Assembly (NCBI GenBank): GCA_947497065.1
Contig: CANMEQ010000004.1
Coordinates: 186,001 to 250,000 of the forward strand
Reading direction: 5' to 3'
From: an uncultured Paracoccaceae bacterium
GTDB taxonomy: Bacteria > Pseudomonadota > Alphaproteobacteria > Rhodobacterales > Rhodobacteraceae
DNA length: 64,000 nucleotides
The position numbers and the translations under genes are program-made. Within the stretch, counting starts at the first letter, position 1. Each line of letters opens with the position of its first letter. Shown here in pieces: positions 34,264 through 43,848 of this stretch. The notes under the pieces are model-generated. The model was given only the letters and a program-made list of their open reading frames with translations. It was not told the origin of the DNA and did not search any database.

Positions 34264-35063
34264 GTGTAAGCGACCCACAACAGCACCACGCCCAGGATGA
34301 CACGGTAAATCACGTAGGGCGTGAAGCTGACCGATTTCAGCAAACGCATCATTAACGTCAACGCGACGAGTGCCGCGATGAAGGCGAAGGCCGCGGCGAT
34401 TGCGCCGTCACGTGCGGCGCCTGCGTTTGCGGTGACGGCGACTTCTGCGCCGAGCAAAACACCCGAGGCAATGATCGTCGGGATCGACATCAACATCGCC
34501 AGCTTTGCGCCGTCTTCACGGGTGTAACCCAGTTTGCGGGCCGCAGTGATGGTGATGCCTGAACGGGAGGTGCCGGGGATCAGGGAGATGGCTTGCCAAA
34601 ACCCCATTGTGAGAGCGTCTTTCAGGCCCCAATCGGAGGATGATTTTTCGGTGGGGCCGGTTTGATCGGCCCAATAGAGCACGAGGCCGAAGATCAACAT
34701 TGTCCAACCGATGACCGCGATGGAGCGCATCATGTCGTCGAGGCCGGTGAGTTTCAGAATGAGGCCGAAAATCACCACAGGGATGGTTGCGACGATCAGT
34801 CCTAGGGCCAAACGCGCGCCTTGTGTGTCGATTTTGCCGCGCGCGAGCCGTGTGAGGCCGATAAGCCCGGCGCGAACATCTGACCAGAAATACAAGATCA
34901 CCGCGAACAATGTGCCCACGTGGACTGCTACATCAATGACCTGACCTTGGTCATCCATGCCGGTGAGTTGGGGCAGTAAAATAAGGTGTCCGGATGAGGA
35001 AACGGGCAGGAATTCGGTGATGCCTTGGATGAGTGCAACAAGAAGAAGTGTGAGCAAAGGCAT
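34260..35063 (-). CDS. uppP: undecaprenyl-diphosphatase
   Basis: 267 residues, mostly membrane helices. The catalytic motifs EFLPVSSSGHLIL (about residues 17-29) and PGTSRSGITI are the BacA/UppP signatures. It recycles undecaprenyl diphosphate to the monophosphate carrier at the inner membrane, needed for peptidoglycan and surface polysaccharides, and is linked to bacitracin tolerance. Its 3-prime end overlaps the NDUFA9-like gene. Single gene, divergent from gltD. Confidence 0.96.
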   Translation of the reverse strand: MPLLTLLLVALIQGITEFLPVSSSGHLILLPQLTGMDDQGQVIDVAVHVGTLFAVILYFWSDVRAGLIGLTRLARGKIDTQGARLALGLIVATIPVVIFGLILKLTGLDDMMRSIAVIGWTMLIFGLVLYWADQTGPTEKSSSDWGLKDALTMGFWQAISLIPGTSRSGITITAARKLGYTREDGAKLAMLMSIPTIIASGVLLGAEVAVTANAGAARDGAIAAAFAFIAALVALTLMMRLLKSVSFTPYVIYRVILGVVLLWVAYT

Positions 35064-35275
35064 AGGCTGTCCGATTCGTTTTTGTCTTTGTAATTCAATA
35101 TGTGTGTAACGGAAGAGGGTTGATAGGACCGTATCGGACCTAAAAAATCATCAACGGGGGCAAACTTTGCTTGAACGTCACGTCGAATTCCGTAAATAGG
35201 TCAGGCGTGCTGACTTTTCTTTTCCGCGAAGTAAGATTAGAGAGTACTTTCTGAATTTGATTGGGAGATGACCCT

Positions 35276-36712
35276 GTGGCTGGACAAAAGATGTTGAAGT
35301 TCGTGGATGTAGAACGCGATATGCCGGAGAAGCGTCCGCCCAATTTACGTACCGAAGATTTCGGAGAGATTTACGCGGAGTTCGCGACGGCGAAAGCGGC
35401 TGAGCAGGCCTCGCGGTGTTCGCAATGTGGTGTGCCCTATTGCCAGTCGCACTGCCCGTTGCACAACAACATTCCAGATTGGTTGCGCATGACTGCAGAA
35501 GGCCGTTTGGAAGAAGCCTATGAGATTTCGCAGGCGACAAACACGTTCCCTGAAATCTGTGGTCGTATCTGCCCGCAGGACCGTTTGTGTGAGGGCAACT
35601 GCGTGATCGAACAGTCCGGCCACGGCACTGTGACGATCGGGTCGGTTGAGAAATACATCACAGATACAGCATTTGAAAACGGTTGGGTTAAGCCGATCAA
35701 ACCGTCTGTGGAGCGCACCGAAAGCGTTGGCATCATCGGGGCTGGTCCGGGTGGTTTGGCTGCCGCGGATATGCTGCGTCGCCAAGGGGTTCAGGTGACG
35801 GTGTATGACCGTTACGACCGCGGGGGCGGCTTGCTGACGTACGGTATTCCTGGCTTTAAGCTGGAGAAAGATATCGTCATGCAGCGCATGCAGCAGTTGG
35901 AAGACGGTGGCGTTGAGTTTGTGATGAATTGCAACGTGGGTGAGGACCTGTCGTTTGACGCTATTCGCGGCAAGCACGAAGCGGTTTTGATCGCCACTGG
36001 CGTCTATAAAACAAGGGCTTTGGAAGCCCCTGGCGTGGGTGCCGAAGGCATCGTGCGCGCGATTGATTATTTGACTGCGAGCAACCGCAAATCATTCGGT
36101 GATGATGTCGAAGAATTCGACAACGGGTCGCTGAATGCGGAAGGCAAAAAGGTTGTTGTGATCGGTGGTGGTGACACGGCGATGGACTGTGTGCGCACTG
36201 CGATCCGCCAAGGTGCCGAGAGCGTGAAATGCCTGTACCGTCGTGACCGTGCGAATATGCCTGGCTCACAACGTGAGACACAGAACGCCGAAGAAGAAGG
36301 CGTGGAATTTGTTTGGTTGTCTGCCCCTAAAGGGTTCACCGGTGGTGAGACTGTTGAAGGTGTGATGGTGCAAAAGATGCGCCTTGGCGCACCGGATGCG
36401 ACAGGTCGCCAGATGCCGGAATTGATTGAAGGCAGCGACTACGTTGAAGACGCTGATCTGGTTGTTCAGGCGCTAGGTTTTGAGCCGGAAGAGATCCCGA
36501 CATTGTGGGGCGTTCCTGAGTTGGAAGTGACCCGTTGGGGCACGATCAAGGCCGAGTTTAACACAGGCCAGACAAGCCTTGAGGGTGTGTTCGCGGCTGG
36601 TGATATTGTGCGCGGTGCGTCGTTGGTGGTTTGGGCCATTAAAGACGGTCGCGAAGCGGCAGATGCGATCTTGGATTACATCAATCAAGGGGCCGCTGTC
36701 GCCGCTGAATAA
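35276..36712 (+). CDS. gltD: glutamate synthase (NADPH) small subunit
   Basis: 478 residues from the GTG at 35276, which has GGGAG eight bases before it; a TTG at 35261 is a weaker alternative. Two cysteine sets for [4Fe-4S] clusters are visible: C48, C51, C56, C60 and C95, C99, C105, C109. The FAD motif is GAGPGGLAAADML and the NADPH motif GGGDTAMDC. It takes electrons from NADPH and passes them to the large subunit to make glutamate from glutamine and 2-oxoglutarate. Unusually, a secreted protein gene lies between it and gltB. Confidence 0.95.
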   Translation: MAGQKMLKFVDVERDMPEKRPPNLRTEDFGEIYAEFATAKAAEQASRCSQCGVPYCQSHCPLHNNIPDWLRMTAEGRLEEAYEISQATNTFPEICGRICPQDRLCEGNCVIEQSGHGTVTIGSVEKYITDTAFENGWVKPIKPSVERTESVGIIGAGPGGLAAADMLRRQGVQVTVYDRYDRGGGLLTYGIPGFKLEKDIVMQRMQQLEDGGVEFVMNCNVGEDLSFDAIRGKHEAVLIATGVYKTRALEAPGVGAEGIVRAIDYLTASNRKSFGDDVEEFDNGSLNAEGKKVVVIGGGDTAMDCVRTAIRQGAESVKCLYRRDRANMPGSQRETQNAEEEGVEFVWLSAPKGFTGGETVEGVMVQKMRLGAPDATGRQMPELIEGSDYVEDADLVVQALGFEPEEIPTLWGVPELEVTRWGTIKAEFNTGQTSLEGVFAAGDIVRGASLVVWAIKDGREAADAILDYINQGAAVAAE

Positions 36713-36730
36713 GCCCCAGCACAGCCCGTA

Positions 36731-36765
36731 CACATGCTGTGCACATCTTGTATGTACAGCATGTG
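36731..36765. repeat. inverted repeat CACATGCTGT / ACAGCATGTG
   Basis: Two perfect 10-base arms (36731-36740 and 36756-36765) enclose 15 bases, in the gap between gltD and the secreted protein gene. There is no T run, so it may be an operator or an mRNA processing or stabilising hairpin separating the two genes. Confidence 0.55.
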
Positions 36766-36804
36766 CATCAATGGGTCAGCAGACCTGACATGGAGACTGA
36801 ATAA

Positions 36805-37539
36805 ATGATGAAGACGAACGCTTTGATCGCCCTTGTTGTTGCGAGCCCGCTGATGGTGACGATGAGTGTTACCGCGGCGCAGGCTCAAGAGTTTTCCATG
36901 CCTGAGGGCTGTGAGGGGTATCTGACGATCCAGAGCACCAGCTGTTCGGTGTCTCACTATTTCACCTGCGATTTTGATGCTGAGGGCGAGCAACGCCGCG
37001 CGACATTGGATGAAGAGGGCCTGACCTATGTGGGCAAGATCAACAGTGAGGCGGAGTGGGTGGAAAGCTTTCACCTGCGGTCCGGTCATACAGAGCGGTT
37101 GATGTCCTCGCCTGATGCGATGTCGATGTCTGATCTGTTGGCGGGGGACGTGGACACCTGGGATTTCATTACGGAAAGCGATGAGATTGGGGAAAGCCGC
37201 TACACCGGTTTTGACCAATTGACGGGCGAGCGTGTTGTGATCGACGGGATCACCTTGCTGCGCACCGAATATGCGCTGACCGCGACGGATGCCGAGGGCA
37301 ATGAGATTTGGCGTGCGGAGGGTCGTGAGTTTGTGAACCCCGACTGGCGCATGTTTATTGGTGGGGTCAGCACCTACACAAATTCGAACGAAACGTTCGA
37401 CAGTGATGATACGCCGGTGGAGTTCATCTTCCCCGGTGAGGCCGGATATCTGTCTGTAAATCCGAAGTTTGGGTGTGGGGTTGAATTGTCGTCCTACACA
37501 CCGGACGCGCAGGTTTTGCCAGACGTAAACGAATACTAA
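36805..37539 (+). CDS. secreted protein of unknown function between gltD and gltB
   Basis: 244 residues. A signal peptide is clear (MMKTNALIALVVASPLM to about AQAQ, cleavage near residue 28), so the mature protein is periplasmic or exported. It contains a few cysteines near the start (CEGYLTIQSTSCSVSHYFTC, spaced so that disulfides are possible) and one near the end (FGCGVEL). The rest is acidic with beta-strand character. I do not recognise the family. The start may be at 36805 or the next ATG. Lying in the glutamate synthase locus it is probably co-transcribed with gltB, but a role in nitrogen metabolism is not implied by its sequence. Confidence 0.75.
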   Translation: MMKTNALIALVVASPLMVTMSVTAAQAQEFSMPEGCEGYLTIQSTSCSVSHYFTCDFDAEGEQRRATLDEEGLTYVGKINSEAEWVESFHLRSGHTERLMSSPDAMSMSDLLAGDVDTWDFITESDEIGESRYTGFDQLTGERVVIDGITLLRTEYALTATDAEGNEIWRAEGREFVNPDWRMFIGGVSTYTNSNETFDSDDTPVEFIFPGEAGYLSVNPKFGCGVELSSYTPDAQVLPDVNEY

Positions 37540-37576
37540 GACGCACCGCCCCATTCGGGTAGGCACGAGGAGACGA

Positions 37577-40500
37577 ATGATGACCAAATATGATGACGCA
37601 TGGGCAGAAGCCGAACAGGCAAAGCGCGATTTCATGGCCGAGAACGGCCTGTATGACCATGAAGACGAAAAGGCCAACTGTGGTGTTGGTTTGGTCGTAT
37701 CCATCGACGGTAAGAAAAGCCGCGCTGTTGTTGAAAACGGCATTTCCGCGCTAAAGGCGATTTGGCACCGGGGTGCGGTGGATGCGGACGGTAAAACCGG
37801 TGATGGCGCCGGTATTCACGTGCAAATCCCTGTGCCGTTTTTCTACGATCAGGTTGCGCGCACAGGCCACGAGCCACGCCAAGGTGAGCTGTTGGCGGTG
37901 GGTCAGGTTTTCTTGCCGCGTACTGATTTTGGTGCACAAGAAACATGCCGGACGATTGTTGAGTCCGAAGTTTTGCGCATGGGGTACTACATTTACGGCT
38001 GGCGCCATGTGCCGGTGAATGTGGAATGCCTGGGCGAGAAGGCCAATGCGACACGCCCTGAGATCGAGCAGATTTTGATTTCGAACTCCAAGGGTGTGGA
38101 TGAAGAGACATTCGAGCGTGAGCTTTATGTGATCCGTCGCCGGATTGAAAAAGCGGCGGCTGCGGCTGGGGTTCAGGGTTTGTACCTGGCGTCTTTGTCG
38201 TGCCGGTCGATCATTTACAAAGGCATGATGTTGGCTGAGCAGGTTGCGGAGTTTTACCCCGATCTGTTGGACGAGCGGTTTGAATCTGCGTTTGCGATTT
38301 ACCACCAGCGGTATTCCACAAACACATTCCCGCAGTGGTGGTTGGCGCAGCCGTTCCGCATGTTGGCGCACAACGGTGAGATCAACACACTTAAGGGCAA
38401 CGTCAACTGGATGAAGTCTCACGAAATTCGCATGGCGTCCGGGACGTTTGGCGACATGGCCGAAGACATTAAGCCGATCATTGGTGGTGGGTCGTCTGAC
38501 TCCGCTGCTTTGGATGCGGTGTTTGAGGTTTTGGTCCGCGCTGGGCGGTCTGCGCCGATGGCGAAGACTATGTTGGTTCCAGAAAGCTGGTCCAAGCAGG
38601 CGACTGAGCTGAAGAAGCCATGGCGCGACATGTATTCGTACTGCAACGCGGTGATGGAGCCATGGGATGGCCCTGCTGCTCTGGCGATGACCGATGGTCG
38701 CTGGGTCTGTGCCGGTTTGGACCGGAATGGATTGCGCCCGATGCGCTATGTTGTGACCGGTGATGGCCTGCTGATTGCTGGGTCTGAGGCGGGCATGGTG
38801 CCGACGGATGAAGCGACTGTTGTGGAAAAAGGTGCGCTGGGCCCGGGTCAGATGATCGGCGTGCACATGGACAAGGGTGCCTTGTATCACGACGAAGAGC
38901 TGAAAGATAAAATGGCGTCTGCGCTGCCGTTTGGGGATTGGGTCGGTAAGATCAATGAACTGGATGGTGAGTTGGCGGCTGTGACTGAAAGCCCGCTTTA
39001 CCAAGGGGGCGAGCTGCGCAAACGTCAGATCGCGGCCGGCTACACCATGGAGGAGCTGGAGAACATTCTGGCGCCGATGGCCGAGGATGCGAAAGAGGCA
39101 TTGGCGTCGATGGGGGATGATACCCCGTCTGCGGTTCTGTCTGAAAAGTACCGTCCGTTGAGCCACTTCTTCCGTCAGAACTTCTCTCAGGTGACAAACC
39201 CGCCGATCGACAGCTTGCGCGAATTCCGCGTGATGAGCTTGAAGACACGGTTCGGGAACCTGAAGAACGTGTTGGACGAAGACAGCAGCCAGACCGAGAT
39301 TATCGTTTTGGACAGCCCGTTTGTGGGCAACGCCCAGTGGGATGCGCTGTTGGGTGCGTTTAACGCGCCATGCGTTGAGATCGATTGTACGTTCCCGACA
39401 GGTGGCGGCCAAGGTGCGCTGGATGAGGCGCTGAAGCGTATTCGTGCGGAAGCCGAGGATGCGGTGCGCTCTGGGGCGGGACACCTTGTGCTGACCGATC
39501 AACATCAGGGCGAAGGCAAAGTTGCCACGCCGATGATTTTGGCGACATCTGCGGTGCATTCGTGGCTGACACGCAAAGGGCTGCGGACCTTCACATCGCT
39601 GAACGTACGTGCGGCTGAGTGTATTGATCCGCATTACTTTGCGGTTCTGATCGGCTGTGGTGCGACGGTTGTGAACGCCTATCTGGCCGAGGATTCCTTG
39701 GATGACCGGATTGAGCGCGGTTTGCTGGATGTGACGTTGACCGAAGCTGTTGCGCGTTACCGCAATGCGATTGATCAAGGTTTGCTGAAGATCATGGCGA
39801 AGATGGGGATTTCTGTGATCTCGTCTTACCGTGGTGGTCTGAACTTTGAGGCTGTTGGCCTGTCCCGTGCGATGTGTGCGGAATATTTCCCAGGCATGCA
39901 GTCGCGGATTTCCGGCATCGGCATCAACGGTATTCAGCACAAGGCGGAAGAAATTCACGCCACGGGTTGGACCGCTGATAGCAAAGTTCTGCCAATCGGT
40001 GGGTTCTACAAAGCCCGTCGCAATGGTGAGAAGCATGCGTGGGAAGCGCAGACAATGCACCTGATGCAGCAAGCGTGTAACCGCGCGTCTTACGAGCTGT
40101 GGAAACAGTATTCTGGTGCGATGCAGGCGAACCCGCCAATCCATTTGCGCGATCTGTTGAACATCAAGCCGATGGGCAAGAAGGTTCCGATTGAAGAGGT
40201 CGAGAGCATTACATCGATCCGCAAGCGGTTCGTGACACCGGGCATGTCTTTGGGTGCTTTGTCCCCTGAGGCGCACAAGACGCTGAACGTGGCGATGAAC
40301 CGCATTGGTGCGAAGTCTGACTCGGGTGAGGGCGGTGAAGATCCGGCGCACTTCGTGCCGGAGCCAAACGGCGACAACCCGTCTGCGAAGATCAAGCAAG
40401 TTGCTTCTGGTCGTTTTGGTGTGACCGCCGAATACCTGAACCAGTGTGAAGAGCTGGAGATTAAGGTTGCTCAGGGTGCGAAGCCTGGTGAGGGTGGCCA

Positions 40501-42118
40501 GCTGCCGGGTATGAAGGTCACTGATCTGATTGCGCGCCTGCGCCATTCGACCAAAGGTGTGACCCTGATTTCACCGCCGCCGCACCACGATATTTATTCC
40601 ATCGAGGATTTGGCGCAGCTGATTTACGATCTCAAGCAGATCAACCCACGCTGTAAGGTGACTGTGAAACTGGTGGCCTCGTCTGGTGTTGGTACGATTG
40701 CAGCCGGTGTGGCGAAGGCGAAGGCCGACGTTATTTTGATTTCCGGCCATAACGGTGGGACGGGGGCGTCGCCTGCGACGTCGATCAAATACTGTGGTTT
40801 GCCATGGGAAATGGGTCTGACCGAAGCGCACCAAGTGTTGGCGATGAACAACCTGCGCGACCGTGTGACATTGCGGACCGATGGTGGTTTGCGCACAGGC
40901 CGTGACATTGTGATGGCAGCGATGCTGGGTGCCGAGGAATACGGTATCGGGACGGCTGCGTTGATTGCGATGGGCTGTATCATGGTGCGTCAGTGTCAGT
41001 CTAACACCTGCCCCGTGGGTGTGTGTACGCAAGACGAAGCGCTGCGCGACAAGTTCACTGGTAACGCCGATAAGGTTGTGAACCTGATCACGTTCTACGC
41101 GACAGAAGTGCGTGAGATTTTGGCGGAGATCGGTGCACGGTCTTTGGATGAAGTCATCGGGCGTGCAGATTTGTTGGCGCAAGTCAGCCGTGGGTCTGCG
41201 CACCTGGATGATCTGGATCTGAACCCGATGTTGATCACCGTCGATAGCGCGCAAGAGATTGTGTACGATCGCAACAAGCCACGCAACGCTGTGCCAGACA
41301 CATTGGATGCGCAAATCGTTAAGGATGCCGCGCGTTTCCTTGAGGAAGGCGAGAAGATGCAGCTGGAATACGCGGTGCAGAACACGTTGCGGACCATCGG
41401 GACACGCACATCGAGCCACATTGTTAAGAACTTCGGGATGCGCAACACGTTGCAGCCTGATCATTTGACAGTGAAGTTGAAGGGCTCGGCTGGTCAATCG
41501 CTGGGGGCTTTCGCGGCGCCTGGTTTGAAGCTGGAAGTGTCTGGTGATGCGAACGACTACGTGGGTAAGGGTTTGTCTGGTGGTACGGTTGTTGTCCGTC
41601 CGCCGATGAACAGCCCGCTTGTGGCGTCTGAGAACACGATCATCGGGAACACGGTTTTGTACGGTGCGACGGATGGATACTTGTTTGCGGCTGGTCGGGC
41701 TGGTGAACGGTTCGGTGTTCGCAACTCTGGTGCGAAGGTCGTGATTGAGGGCTGCGGGTCCAACGGGTGTGAATACATGACCGGTGGTGTTGCGGTGATC
41801 CTTGGATCGATCGGTGCGAACTTCGGTGCCGGTATGACGGGTGGTATGGCCTATCTGTATGACCCTGAAGGTGAGACAGCGCCGTTGATGAACATGGAAA
41901 CTTTGGTGACCTGTGACGTGACGATGGACCACTGGGAAGACCAGCTGAAAGGTTTGGTTGAGCGGCATCTGGAAGAGACCGGCAGCCGCAAGGCCGCGGA
42001 TATCTTGCAGCACTGGGACACAGAGAAGGCCAATTTCGTGCAGGTTTGCCCGAAAGAAATGCTGGTGCATTTGCCTGTGCCGCTGAGCGATGAAAAAGCG
42101 GCTGTTCCGGCGGAATAG
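37577..42118 (+). CDS. gltB: glutamate synthase (NADPH) large subunit
   Basis: 1513 residues, the normal size. The class II glutaminase nucleophile is C35 in EKANCGVGLV, exposed after removal of a short propeptide. The central and FMN domains follow (SSGVGTIAAGVAKAKADVI, SGHNGGTGASP), then the 3Fe-4S cysteines in CIMVRQCQSNTCPVG, and the C-terminal beta-helix GXGXG domain (YVGKGLSGGTVVV). It transfers glutamine nitrogen to 2-oxoglutarate with gltD. A GAGGAG ribosome site precedes it and a strong terminator follows. Confidence 0.98.
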   Translation: MMTKYDDAWAEAEQAKRDFMAENGLYDHEDEKANCGVGLVVSIDGKKSRAVVENGISALKAIWHRGAVDADGKTGDGAGIHVQIPVPFFYDQVARTGHEPRQGELLAVGQVFLPRTDFGAQETCRTIVESEVLRMGYYIYGWRHVPVNVECLGEKANATRPEIEQILISNSKGVDEETFERELYVIRRRIEKAAAAAGVQGLYLASLSCRSIIYKGMMLAEQVAEFYPDLLDERFESAFAIYHQRYSTNTFPQWWLAQPFRMLAHNGEINTLKGNVNWMKSHEIRMASGTFGDMAEDIKPIIGGGSSDSAALDAVFEVLVRAGRSAPMAKTMLVPESWSKQATELKKPWRDMYSYCNAVMEPWDGPAALAMTDGRWVCAGLDRNGLRPMRYVVTGDGLLIAGSEAGMVPTDEATVVEKGALGPGQMIGVHMDKGALYHDEELKDKMASALPFGDWVGKINELDGELAAVTESPLYQGGELRKRQIAAGYTMEELENILAPMAEDAKEALASMGDDTPSAVLSEKYRPLSHFFRQNFSQVTNPPIDSLREFRVMSLKTRFGNLKNVLDEDSSQTEIIVLDSPFVGNAQWDALLGAFNAPCVEIDCTFPTGGGQGALDEALKRIRAEAEDAVRSGAGHLVLTDQHQGEGKVATPMILATSAVHSWLTRKGLRTFTSLNVRAAECIDPHYFAVLIGCGATVVNAYLAEDSLDDRIERGLLDVTLTEAVARYRNAIDQGLLKIMAKMGISVISSYRGGLNFEAVGLSRAMCAEYFPGMQSRISGIGINGIQHKAEEIHATGWTADSKVLPIGGFYKARRNGEKHAWEAQTMHLMQQACNRASYELWKQYSGAMQANPPIHLRDLLNIKPMGKKVPIEEVESITSIRKRFVTPGMSLGALSPEAHKTLNVAMNRIGAKSDSGEGGEDPAHFVPEPNGDNPSAKIKQVASGRFGVTAEYLNQCEELEIKVAQGAKPGEGGQLPGMKVTDLIARLRHSTKGVTLISPPPHHDIYSIEDLAQLIYDLKQINPRCKVTVKLVASSGVGTIAAGVAKAKADVILISGHNGGTGASPATSIKYCGLPWEMGLTEAHQVLAMNNLRDRVTLRTDGGLRTGRDIVMAAMLGAEEYGIGTAALIAMGCIMVRQCQSNTCPVGVCTQDEALRDKFTGNADKVVNLITFYATEVREILAEIGARSLDEVIGRADLLAQVSRGSAHLDDLDLNPMLITVDSAQEIVYDRNKPRNAVPDTLDAQIVKDAARFLEEGEKMQLEYAVQNTLRTIGTRTSSHIVKNFGMRNTLQPDHLTVKLKGSAGQSLGAFAAPGLKLEVSGDANDYVGKGLSGGTVVVRPPMNSPLVASENTIIGNTVLYGATDGYLFAAGRAGERFGVRNSGAKVVIEGCGSNGCEYMTGGVAVILGSIGANFGAGMTGGMAYLYDPEGETAPLMNMETLVTCDVTMDHWEDQLKGLVERHLEETGSRKAADILQHWDTEKANFVQVCPKEMLVHLPVPLSDEKAAVPAE

Positions 42119-42141
42119 TCTCTGTATCTGGTGGAAAATTG

Positions 42142-42175
42142 AAGGCGCGCCTGTGATACGGGCGCGCCTTTTGCC
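42142..42175 (+). terminator. rho-independent terminator after gltB
   Basis: AAGGCGCGCC (42142-42151) pairs with GGCGCGCCTT (42161-42170) around a 9-base loop, followed by TT and a T-rich tail. It lies 24 bases after the gltB stop. Confidence 0.85.
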
Positions 42176-42263
42176 GTTTTGGGCGCGATGTTTTGGGGTG
42201 ACAGTTGGGGGGTGATGGGCGCTGGGCGCTTGACCAATGCGGCTGTGTTGGCGTGTATGCAGT

Positions 42264-43022
42264 ATGGCGCGCAAAACATCGAAACCCACACCGAAGACCA
42301 AAGGCAAAACCAAGGGGGCTAAACCCAAGGGTGGTCTGCTGGATATGCCTGCGCGGTTCGTGCGCCGTGTTTGGCGGATGATGCTGAAAACGGTGCTGGT
42401 TGTGGTGCTGTTGGGTGTGCTTGTGACCTTTGCCTATACGGTGATTAACCCGCCGATCACGCCTTACGCGTTTTCAGAATCGCGGCGATTGGGCGGGGTG
42501 AACCAGACCTGGGTATCGATGGATGATATCGCGCCGGTTATGGCGCGGGCTGCGGTGGCGGCTGAGGATGCGAATTTTTGCAACCATTGGGGATTGGATT
42601 TGCAGGCCATTCAGACGGCGTTTGAAGCGGGTGGGAGCCGGGGAGCTTCGACGATATCGCAGCAGGTCGTGAAGAATGTGTTTTTGTGGCATGGCCGGTC
42701 GTGGTTTCGCAAATCGCTGGAGGCGCTGATGACGCCTGTTGTGGAAGCGATTTGGAGCAAGGAACGGATTTTAGAGGTTTACCTGAACGTCGCTGAGTTT
42801 GATGAAGGCGTGTTCGGGGTGGAGGCCGCTGCAGTGCATTATTTTGGCGTGCATGCCGATCAATTGTCGGGCACGCAGGCCGCGCGGTTGGCGGCGATTT
42901 TGCCCAATCCAAAGAACAGGTCCGCGTCGCAACCTTCGACGTTTGTGCGCAATCGGGCCGCTGGAATCGTGGATGGCGCGGCGACAATAGCGGCGGACGG
43001 CCGCGCGGCGTGTTTTCAATAG
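42264..43022 (+). CDS. mtgA: monofunctional biosynthetic peptidoglycan transglycosylase
   Basis: 252 residues from the ATG at 42264 (MARKTSK). A lysine-rich N-terminus is followed by one membrane helix (about 41-60) and a GT51 domain. The catalytic glutamate is E101 in AAEDANFCNHWG; the later blocks GASTISQQVVKNVFLW and SKERILEVYLNVAEF are family hallmarks. It polymerises lipid II glycan strands on the periplasmic side. Single gene after the gltB terminator. Confidence 0.95.
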   Translation: MARKTSKPTPKTKGKTKGAKPKGGLLDMPARFVRRVWRMMLKTVLVVVLLGVLVTFAYTVINPPITPYAFSESRRLGGVNQTWVSMDDIAPVMARAAVAAEDANFCNHWGLDLQAIQTAFEAGGSRGASTISQQVVKNVFLWHGRSWFRKSLEALMTPVVEAIWSKERILEVYLNVAEFDEGVFGVEAAAVHYFGVHADQLSGTQAARLAAILPNPKNRSASQPSTFVRNRAAGIVDGAATIAADGRAACFQ

Positions 43023-43089
43023 GCGTGCTGGGATTGTAACGAAGCGCTGGTTGGGGCATTGAAGACAAACACCATCAATAAGGCCTGCA

Positions 43090-43755
43090 ATGAACCGTTT
43101 ATACCATTACCCGCTGTCTCCGTTTTCGCGCAAAGTTCGTTTGAGCCTCGCTGAAAAGCGGATTGAGGTGGAGCTGGTGGAAGAGCGGTACTGGGAGAAG
43201 GACGCTGATTTTCTGCGCCGGAACCCTGCGGGCAAGGTGCCTGTTTTGAAAATGGGTGATCGCGTGATGGCGGACAGCACCGCAATTTGTGAGTATCTGG
43301 AAGAGGTGCATCCGACGCCGTCGTTGATGCCCAAAGATGCCGAGGGTCGTTACGAGGTGCGCCGGTTGGTTGCCTGGTTTGATGATAAGTTCAACGAGGA
43401 AGTCACGACCAAGCTGATGGGCGAGCGGGTGTTTCGCAAGGTCATGGGTACGGGGTATCCGGACAGCAGCAATGTGAAAGCAGGCGCCAAGGCGGTGAAA
43501 TATCATTTGGACTATATGACGTGGTTGCTGGATCAACGGCGTTGGTTGGCGGGCAACGACATGTCGTTGGCGGATTTCGCGGCGGCGGCGCATTTGTCGT
43601 GCCTTGATTATGTGTCTGATGTGGATTGGAACCGCAGCGAGATTGTGAAGGATTGGTACGCCAAGATTAAGTCGCGTCCTGCGTTCCGGTCTATTTTGGC
43701 GGATCAGATTTCTGGGTTTCCGCAGCCGGCCCATTATTCCGATTTGGATTTTTGA
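43090..43755 (+). CDS. glutathione S-transferase family protein
   Basis: 221 residues. The N-terminal thioredoxin-like domain has YHYPLSPFSRKVRLSLAEK, with a serine in the usual glutathione-activating position, and DSTAICEYLEE, the gamma-glutamyl contact. A helical C-terminal domain follows. Cytoplasmic. Its substrate is not indicated; many such enzymes are detoxifying or act on unknown metabolites. It is followed by two tandem hairpins before queG. Confidence 0.88.
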   Translation: MNRLYHYPLSPFSRKVRLSLAEKRIEVELVEERYWEKDADFLRRNPAGKVPVLKMGDRVMADSTAICEYLEEVHPTPSLMPKDAEGRYEVRRLVAWFDDKFNEEVTTKLMGERVFRKVMGTGYPDSSNVKAGAKAVKYHLDYMTWLLDQRRWLAGNDMSLADFAAAAHLSCLDYVSDVDWNRSEIVKDWYAKIKSRPAFRSILADQISGFPQPAHYSDLDF

Positions 43756-43761
43756 TTTGGT

Positions 43762-43807
43762 TCGGATGAGCGGGGCTCATCCGACCGGCTGGGGGCTGCG
43801 CCCCCAG
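43762..43807. repeat. two tandem GC-rich hairpins between gst and queG
   Basis: First hairpin: TCGGATGAGC (43762-43771), loop GGG, GCTCATCCGA (43775-43784). Second: CTGGGGGC (43789-43796), loop TGC, GCCCCCAG (43800-43807), followed by ACCCCCACGG. Short perfect stems in tandem look like an extragenic palindromic repeat; they could also end transcription of the gst gene. Related GC-rich hairpins occur at about 53.4 and 58.6 kb. Confidence 0.65.
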
Positions 43808-43848
43808 ACCCCCACGGATTGTTTTGCACCAAAGTTGAGAGCGGTGTG

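Noticed and set aside
33115-34278. 387-codon minus-strand frame opposite the NDUFA9-like gene
   Set aside because: Same antisense artefact; it would also overlap uppP, which is clearly real.
37751-42328. Very long minus-strand frames (931 and 585 codons) opposite gltB
   Set aside because: They are rich in His, Arg and Gln, have no ribosome sites or family features, and lie wholly opposite a certain gene whose codon pattern creates open antisense frames.
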